Source: Paroedura picta | Taxonomy: Eukaryota; Chordata; Lepidosauria; Squamata; Gekkonidae | Reading direction: 5' to 3' | Length of the DNA stretch: 64,000 bases | NCBI RefSeq assembly: GCF_049243985.1 | Contig: NC_135384.1 | Span: 13,698,501-13,762,500, forward strand | Shown here: piece after piece, positions 59,162-64,000 of the stretch | Numbering within the stretch: position 1 is the stretch's first letter | Layout of the letters: every line of letters starts with the position of its first letter | Notes under the pieces: model-generated | The model's input: the letters and a program-made list of their open reading frames with translations, nothing else | Database searches by the model: none | Told to the model about the DNA's origin: nothing | Position numbers and translations under genes: made by a program

Positions 59162-60680
59162 AAACTAGAATAAAAGCCCATTGTAGCGGATACAACGGGT
59201 GCTAGAAGGGGGGGTGAAATAGCAAAGAGAGAGAGGGTAGAGTGATTAAGATAGAGAGAGCTTGGCATTGGGAAGAGGAAGAGGAGGGGTTGTCCAGTCT
59301 GTAAGGGCATGAAGCTGAATATATGCATAGTGTGGAGGGTTGTGATGGTGCGGTGACAAATGAGGGTGTGGGTGTGCAGATATTGGTGTCAAGAACCTGT
59401 GGTTTGGAATGTTAGTTTGAGAGAGGACTGACCTTTGGGAATTGTAGCATAGTGGTTAAAGATTAGCTTTCAAGAGCCATGTCTTCAGATATGTGAAGGG
59501 AAAATCAGACTGGAGACTCTTCTTAGGGGGATATTACATAGCAACCAATTCCTCCCAGTTCTGTGGCCCTACTCCTTGTGTCTGCATTTTTTTTTACTGT
59601 TGATGTAATGTTCTGTCCCCACATGCTTCTTTCACTGTTGCCCCTTTGAAGATAGATTTGTGTACACTGTTGTTTACTACCAAAAGGAATCACAAAGCAG
59701 TTTACAAATACATTTTCCCTTCATCTCCCCACAATAGACAACCTGTGAGGAATGTGGGGCTGTGAGAGCTCTGAGAGAATTGGGAATGGCCCTGAGTCAC
59801 CCAACAGGCCTCAGATGTCTCTAAACAGTTTTAAATCACCTTTTCTTCCTCTCCCCATAACATACACCCTATAAAAGAAGTGGGGCTGAGAGTCCTGAGA
59901 CAACTGGAATAGCCCAAAGTCACCCAGCAGACCTCAGGTGTCTGTAAGCAGTTTAAAATCGCCTGTTCTTCCTCTCCCCATAACAGACACCCCATGAGAG
60001 AAGTGGGGCTGAGAGGTCTGTGAGGACTGGAATGGCCCACAGTCACCCAGCAGGCCTCAGGTGTCTCTAAGCAGTTTAAAATCACCTTTTCTCCCTTTCC
60101 CCATAACAGGCACCCCATGAGAGAAGTGGGGCTGAGAGGTCTGTGGGAACTGGAATGGCCCACAGTCACCCAGCAGGCCTCAGGTGTCTCTAAGCAGTTT
60201 AAAATCACCTTTTCTCCCTTTCCCCATAACAGGCACCCCATGAGAGAAGTGGGGCTGAGAGCTCCGAGAAAACAGGAATGGCCCACAATCACCCAGCTGG
60301 CCTCAGGTGTCTCTAAGCAGTTTAAAATTGCCTTCCCTTCCTCTCCCCATAACAGACACCCTGTGAGAGAAGTGGGGTGAGAGCTCTGAGGGGCAGCAAG
60401 CAGTCACTCGGCCCCCGACCCAGAGCAGCAGTCATTGCCTCAGCACCCACTCCCAAGCAGCAGAGGTTTTATGGGCAACAGCAGGAAGGCCCCTCAGTCA
60501 CCGACTCTCCAGACCAGTGCCCCTGACTGTGACCTCTGTCTCTGGTGATGTCCAGTGGCCAAATGGTGGCTACTGGCCTTGTGGACTTTGTGGGGGGTGG
60601 GCCATATGATCGCTGGCTAATCAGGAGGGACGTACCGGACGGACAGGGCCGGATGCACTGGATGGACAGGGCCTTGGCCT
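59162..60680. repeat. Second composite element candidate, between V2R F and the olfactory receptor
   Basis: Begins AACTAGAATAAAAGCCCAT with CCCATTGT able to pair with ACAACGGG, the same layout as 23197. A purine-rich stretch follows, then a 123-bp tandem array, then CGGACAGGGCC at 60640. Borders are not proven. Confidence 0.4.
59690..60395. repeat. 123-bp tandem array derived from a reversed S2 SINE
   Basis: CCTCAGGTGTCTCTAAGCAG recurs at about 60054, 60178 and 60301 with older units near 59808 and 59931, about six units. Each resembles the reversed S2 segment (GTTTACA, CCTCTCCCCATAACAG, GAGGCTGAGAG). As 123 is a multiple of 3 the array forms a repeated 153-codon minus-strand frame, which is not a gene. 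Confidence 0.85.
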
Positions 60681-60891
60681 GCATCCAAGCTCAGCTTTCA
60701 CACATGTGTGTTCTATTACACAGCATGTATGTAGTTAGGAGAAATGTCTACTGATAGTTGTATTGTTTTTCGAAATCCCTCTAACTGGATTGCCTGGAAT
60801 GAACAGTCCTGATTTATAGCATGGCAGAAAGCATTCTAATTTCGTGACTCCATTACGGACACTTGGGGAAAATCAAATTCCCTCCTGCATT
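60396..60891. other. 3' flank of the olfactory receptor
   Basis: GC-richer to 60680; nothing else recognised. Confidence 0.45.
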
Positions 60892-61833
60892 TCATTTTCT
60901 GATAGGAAGAATCTTGAAAGTTTTCTGCATGGCTTCCTTTACTTCTTTGTTCCTCAAGCTATATATAAGTGGATTGACCAGTGGGGTAAGAAGTGTGTAG
61001 AACATAGAGAATACTTTCTTCACCTCTCTCATGGAGTTGTTGTTTGGTAAGACATAGACTATCATCAAAGACCCATAGAAACAAGACACCACAATGATGT
61101 GCGATGAGCAAGTGGAGAAGGCCTTCTGTTTCCCGATAGTGGATGGGATTCTCCATATACTCTTAATGATGCTAAAGTAAGATGTTACAATTATAAACAG
61201 TGGGACCAGAGTACCTATAGAGGACAATATCATGACTGCCATTTTGACTAAATAGGTATCATCACAAGAGAGTCTTACCACTGGAGTGAAATCACAGAAG
61301 AAATGATTAATTTGGTTGGGTCCGCAGAAAGTCAACTGAGACACCAAAAATATTACAAAACCCAGTTTCAGTGCTCCAAGTATCCAGGAAACAGCAATCA
61401 AGAGGACACAAATTCTGTCATTCATGAGTATTGCATAATACAATGGTCTGCATATTGCCAAATAACGGTCATAAGACATTACTGCTAGAAGGTAACATTC
61501 AGTGGTTGCAAGAAACCCAAAGAAATACATTTGGGCAATGCACCCACTTATAGAAATGCTTTGAATCCCAGTTAAAAATCTGATCAGCATTCTCGGCAGA
61601 ATGGTTGAGCTGTAACAGGTCTCTAAGAAGGACAAATTGCCCAGGAAGAAGTACATGGGGGTGTGAAGGTGCTGATCCATGGACACAAGCACCACAAGAA
61701 GGATGTTTCCCATCATGGTTGAAAGATAGATAGGGAGGAACAGCATAAAAAGTAGAATTTGTAGCTCTTTAATATTGAAATCTAGGAGGATGAATTCTAC
61801 AGGGGTTGTTTGGTTTCCTTCTTCTGAATTCAT
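60892..61833 (-). CDS. Olfactory receptor, class II (tetrapod gamma type), intact
   Basis: Single-exon rhodopsin-family receptor of 313 aa, the usual odorant receptor length. Hallmarks in order: N-glycosylation site NQTT near the N-terminus, GNILLVVLV in helix 1, LHTPMYFFLGNLSFLE in helix 2, MSYDRYLAICRPLYY at the end of helix 3 (a variant of the usual MAYDRY), FFCDFTPVVRLSC in the second extracellular loop, KAFSTCSSH at helix 6 and PLVNPLIYSLRN in helix 7. No stop or frameshift. The start is the ATG at 61833; the frame also runs two codons upstream to a TTG, which is not a credible eukaryotic start. Wording resembles families 11 and 6 by memory, but the family was not tested. It lies opposite to the V2R array and 2.6 kb from it. 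Confidence 0.93.
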   Translation of the reverse strand: MNSEEGNQTTPVEFILLDFNIKELQILLFMLFLPIYLSTMMGNILLVVLVSMDQHLHTPMYFFLGNLSFLETCYSSTILPRMLIRFLTGIQSISISGCIAQMYFFGFLATTECYLLAVMSYDRYLAICRPLYYAILMNDRICVLLIAVSWILGALKLGFVIFLVSQLTFCGPNQINHFFCDFTPVVRLSCDDTYLVKMAVMILSSIGTLVPLFIIVTSYFSIIKSIWRIPSTIGKQKAFSTCSSHIIVVSCFYGSLMIVYVLPNNNSMREVKKVFSMFYTLLTPLVNPLIYSLRNKEVKEAMQKTFKILPIRK

Positions 61834-61845
61834 GCTCAAGTTCCT

Positions 61846-61870
61846 CTGGAATAAAAGGAAAAATTAGGAA
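61846..61870 (-). other. Putative 3' splice acceptor upstream of the olfactory receptor ATG
   Basis: On the minus strand a pyrimidine-rich run ending TTTTATTCCAG lies 12 nt before the ATG. Odorant receptor genes commonly have non-coding 5' exons spliced close to the coding exon, so this is a plausible acceptor; the upstream exon was not located. Confidence 0.5.
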
Positions 61871-62754
61871 GTATTGGATTAGATTTTCCATAATGCTGGT
61901 ATAACTTTAATTGAAAACATCAAAAGGATTAACAATTCTGATTGGGTCGATCCAACCCTTTCTCTGGTCAAAGGTGAGAATAAAACCACTTTCATACAGA
62001 GGGAGAGGACGAAGGACAGAAAAGAACATTCCTAATTCTTTTGTTGGGCTGCTGTCATTTCTGTCTTCAGATGAAGAAGTAAATGTTTGAATGTTTCCTG
62101 TACTTTTTATTTTGAAAGATCTCCCCATACATTAAAAAATATGCCAAGATGAAGATAAAGTCAGAGCTGTTTCATTTATACATGCTCTGTGGGAGGAGAG
62201 AGGGCTGTTTTGTGATGAATTGTGATGACCCAAAGCTACTCCTTTTGGAGGACAAGTCAAAAAATGAGATGTTCTTCATAGAAAAAGGATCAGAGTTTTA
62301 TTAAGTACTTCTGGAAATCTCATGATAGGAAAAGATATTTTGCTGAGATTGGGTAGCTAATCCACTACAAGGCTAGATATAGGCATTCTGCAGCCTCCAT
62401 TTGCATTTCAAATTCCTACCATTTATACTTTCCACAGCTGAAAGGCTTTTATCTTCAAAGGACAGTTAGAACAAATGAAAGTTACAGTTTTTACACCAAT
62501 GGCCAAAAGGTGCTCAGGCCTAAGCATCAGAGACAAAACATGTCAACTCCAGATAGCACTGTGAATGATACTCTGCATATCCCGGGAACAGGCTATGGGC
62601 AGGCCAAGAACCCAACAGGAAGGACAAAGTGAATGGGGGAATGAGAGAGTAGAAGAGGACCAGAAGCTCTCGGGACTCTGGTTCACTTTTGGCTTAAGTA
62701 CAGCACAAGAACCATGAGACCCCGGAAGTAAGACATGCTATCATCAGAAAGAAA
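61871..62754. other. Upstream flank of the olfactory receptor
   Basis: No repeat, exon or gene recognised; the 5' non-coding exon expected for such receptors could lie here. Confidence 0.4.
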
Positions 62755-62800
62755 TCAGTTCAGATACCTAAACATTCTTGCTCTTAGAAACTGAGAGGGT
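62755..62800 (+). repeat. 46-bp direct repeat, copy 1
   Basis: TCAGTTCAGATACCTAAACA to AAACTGAGAGGGT, identical to 63495-63540. Confidence 0.9.
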
Positions 62801-63494
62801 TTGAGAACAATCCGACTTTGCTATTCAACAGAGCTCAGAACTCACTGCATTCATATGTTCCACTGCTTCAGGTCAATTCCACAAAATCTTACATTACAGC
62901 TAGTTTGCTAGTTGTCATGGTGTCATGCAGGTCTTTTCTTCCATTATTGTTGCCAAGGACAAACACAGCAGCTCCTGTTCTTGGGATGGAATGTGTGTCA
63001 GATGGGGGAAGAAAGGAGAGACAGATTTAATGGAGGGTGATTTGCCCAGATTCAGAGTAGGATTAGAATCACCATAACTGTGACACCGTATTGTTTGCCT
63101 GGTTTAGAGCACCTTGAAATGGGAATGGGTACTGTATGCTGTAGACATCATCATTCCATTTTATTTTCTAGTCCTGTTACATTATCTATTGGATGATTAC
63201 ATGTTTTTTGATGATTACATTTTTTGTTCCGTACACTCCAGTCCCACTTGCATTTCAGTGATGAAGTCTGGCTATCAATAAACTAAATAAACTAAATTGC
63301 CAATAAACAAGTATCCTTACCTTATATCCTGAATACATTAACATCTGATGTTTTGTTTTGGCATTTCTCAAGAAAATGTTGTATCAAAAGGCTCACATAA
63401 AATGAATTTTCAGGTTTCCACTGCACCATTGCTGCCATGATTTCCCCCATACTTTCAATGTCCCATTATTAATAAGATTTTCTAGCTAAAAATC

Positions 63495-63540
63495 TCAGTT
63501 CAGATACCTAAACATTCTTGCTCTTAGAAACTGAGAGGGT
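63495..63540 (+). repeat. 46-bp direct repeat, copy 2
   Basis: Identical to copy 1, 740 bp further on; a decayed third copy (GAACATTTCTGCTCTCAGAA) starts near 63854. Confidence 0.9.
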
Positions 63541-64000
63541 ACCTCCTGTTCAACAATACTCAGCAGACCATTTAGGGATTGTTTATATAAGCAGTTTCAT
63601 CTACTAAAACCCATGCAAATTCCCATGACGAAGTGAACACAAAGAAGACAATATTTAGTTCTTCCAAGAGATATCTGCTTTACTGGCTTCTTCTCATGGG
63701 AGTATTGAAGGTTGAAGGAGGAGGGAGTAAAAAATAAGACTTTCATTTTCCAGCAGGCCTTTTAGTCTAATAAATGTGATAGCTGAAGTGCCATTTTTGG
63801 TAACTGATTACCCCATGGCCACACATAAGGGCATGAGACTACAGCATGTGTCCTGAACATTTCTGCTCTCAGAAACTGAGATAGAGGTCACTTAGAGCTC
63901 TATGATTCTATGGTCTAAATAAGAACAACTGTCTTTGCTATTCGATGTAAGTCAGACCTCAGAGCATCAATACAACCCACTGCCTCTGACAAGATGGGCT

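Noticed and set aside
59831-60292. Minus-strand frame of 153 codons with a 41-residue repeat
   Set aside because: Product of the 123-bp SINE-derived array; no start context or family likeness.
61834-61839. Longer start of the olfactory receptor at TTG (61839)
   Set aside because: The ATG two codons later gives the normal length, and a splice acceptor lies just upstream.

Overview
The window is nuclear DNA of a vertebrate, most probably a squamate reptile (lizard; a gecko is possible but unproven). The evidence is spliced genes with GT/AG introns, CR1 and L1 LINE tails, abundant tRNA-like and 5S-rRNA-like SINEs, palindromic MITEs, and an expanded array of vomeronasal type-2 receptor (V2R) genes, as is typical of squamates.

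The main content is a head-to-tail cluster of six V2R loci, all on the + strand. A (996-9664) shows exons 3-6, with its 5' end presumably left of the window. B (11877-19353), C (21071-31851), E (38898-47007) and F (50176-58272) each have six exons with correct splice borders, compatible phases and no internal stop, giving 874, 875, 878 and 877 aa. D (33265-36866) is a broken remnant of exons 4-6 with an intact membrane exon. Exon sizes are nearly invariant: 215, 292, 861 or 864, 228, 127 and 902 or 911 nt. They encode signal peptide plus start of the Venus flytrap, Venus flytrap (exons 2-4), cysteine-rich domain (exons 5-6) and seven membrane segments. An olfactory receptor (60892-61833, minus strand) ends the array.

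E and F are products of one tandem duplication (about 37.2-49.0 kb against 49.2-58.9 kb). Later insertions in only one copy (an L1, a CR1 tail, a MITE and fold-back elements) can be recognised because the other copy keeps the empty site. Exon 3-intron 3-exon 4 is far more alike between E and F than the flanking introns, suggesting gene conversion. Within exon 3 one stretch of the ligand-binding lobe is full of amino-acid replacements. Gene F also has a partial tandem copy of its membrane exon with its own splice acceptor.

A block of about 90 bp lies 230-380 bp upstream of the ATG of all four complete V2R genes and looks like a shared promoter element. Introns and spacers carry most of the remaining signal: an 80-bp GC-rich minisatellite followed by two perfect hairpins in intron 2 of gene C, a 123-bp satellite apparently made from a SINE fragment at 59.7-60.4 kb, and a possible composite element family linking these two arrays. 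All identities and counts were made by eye; no database search or alignment program was used.
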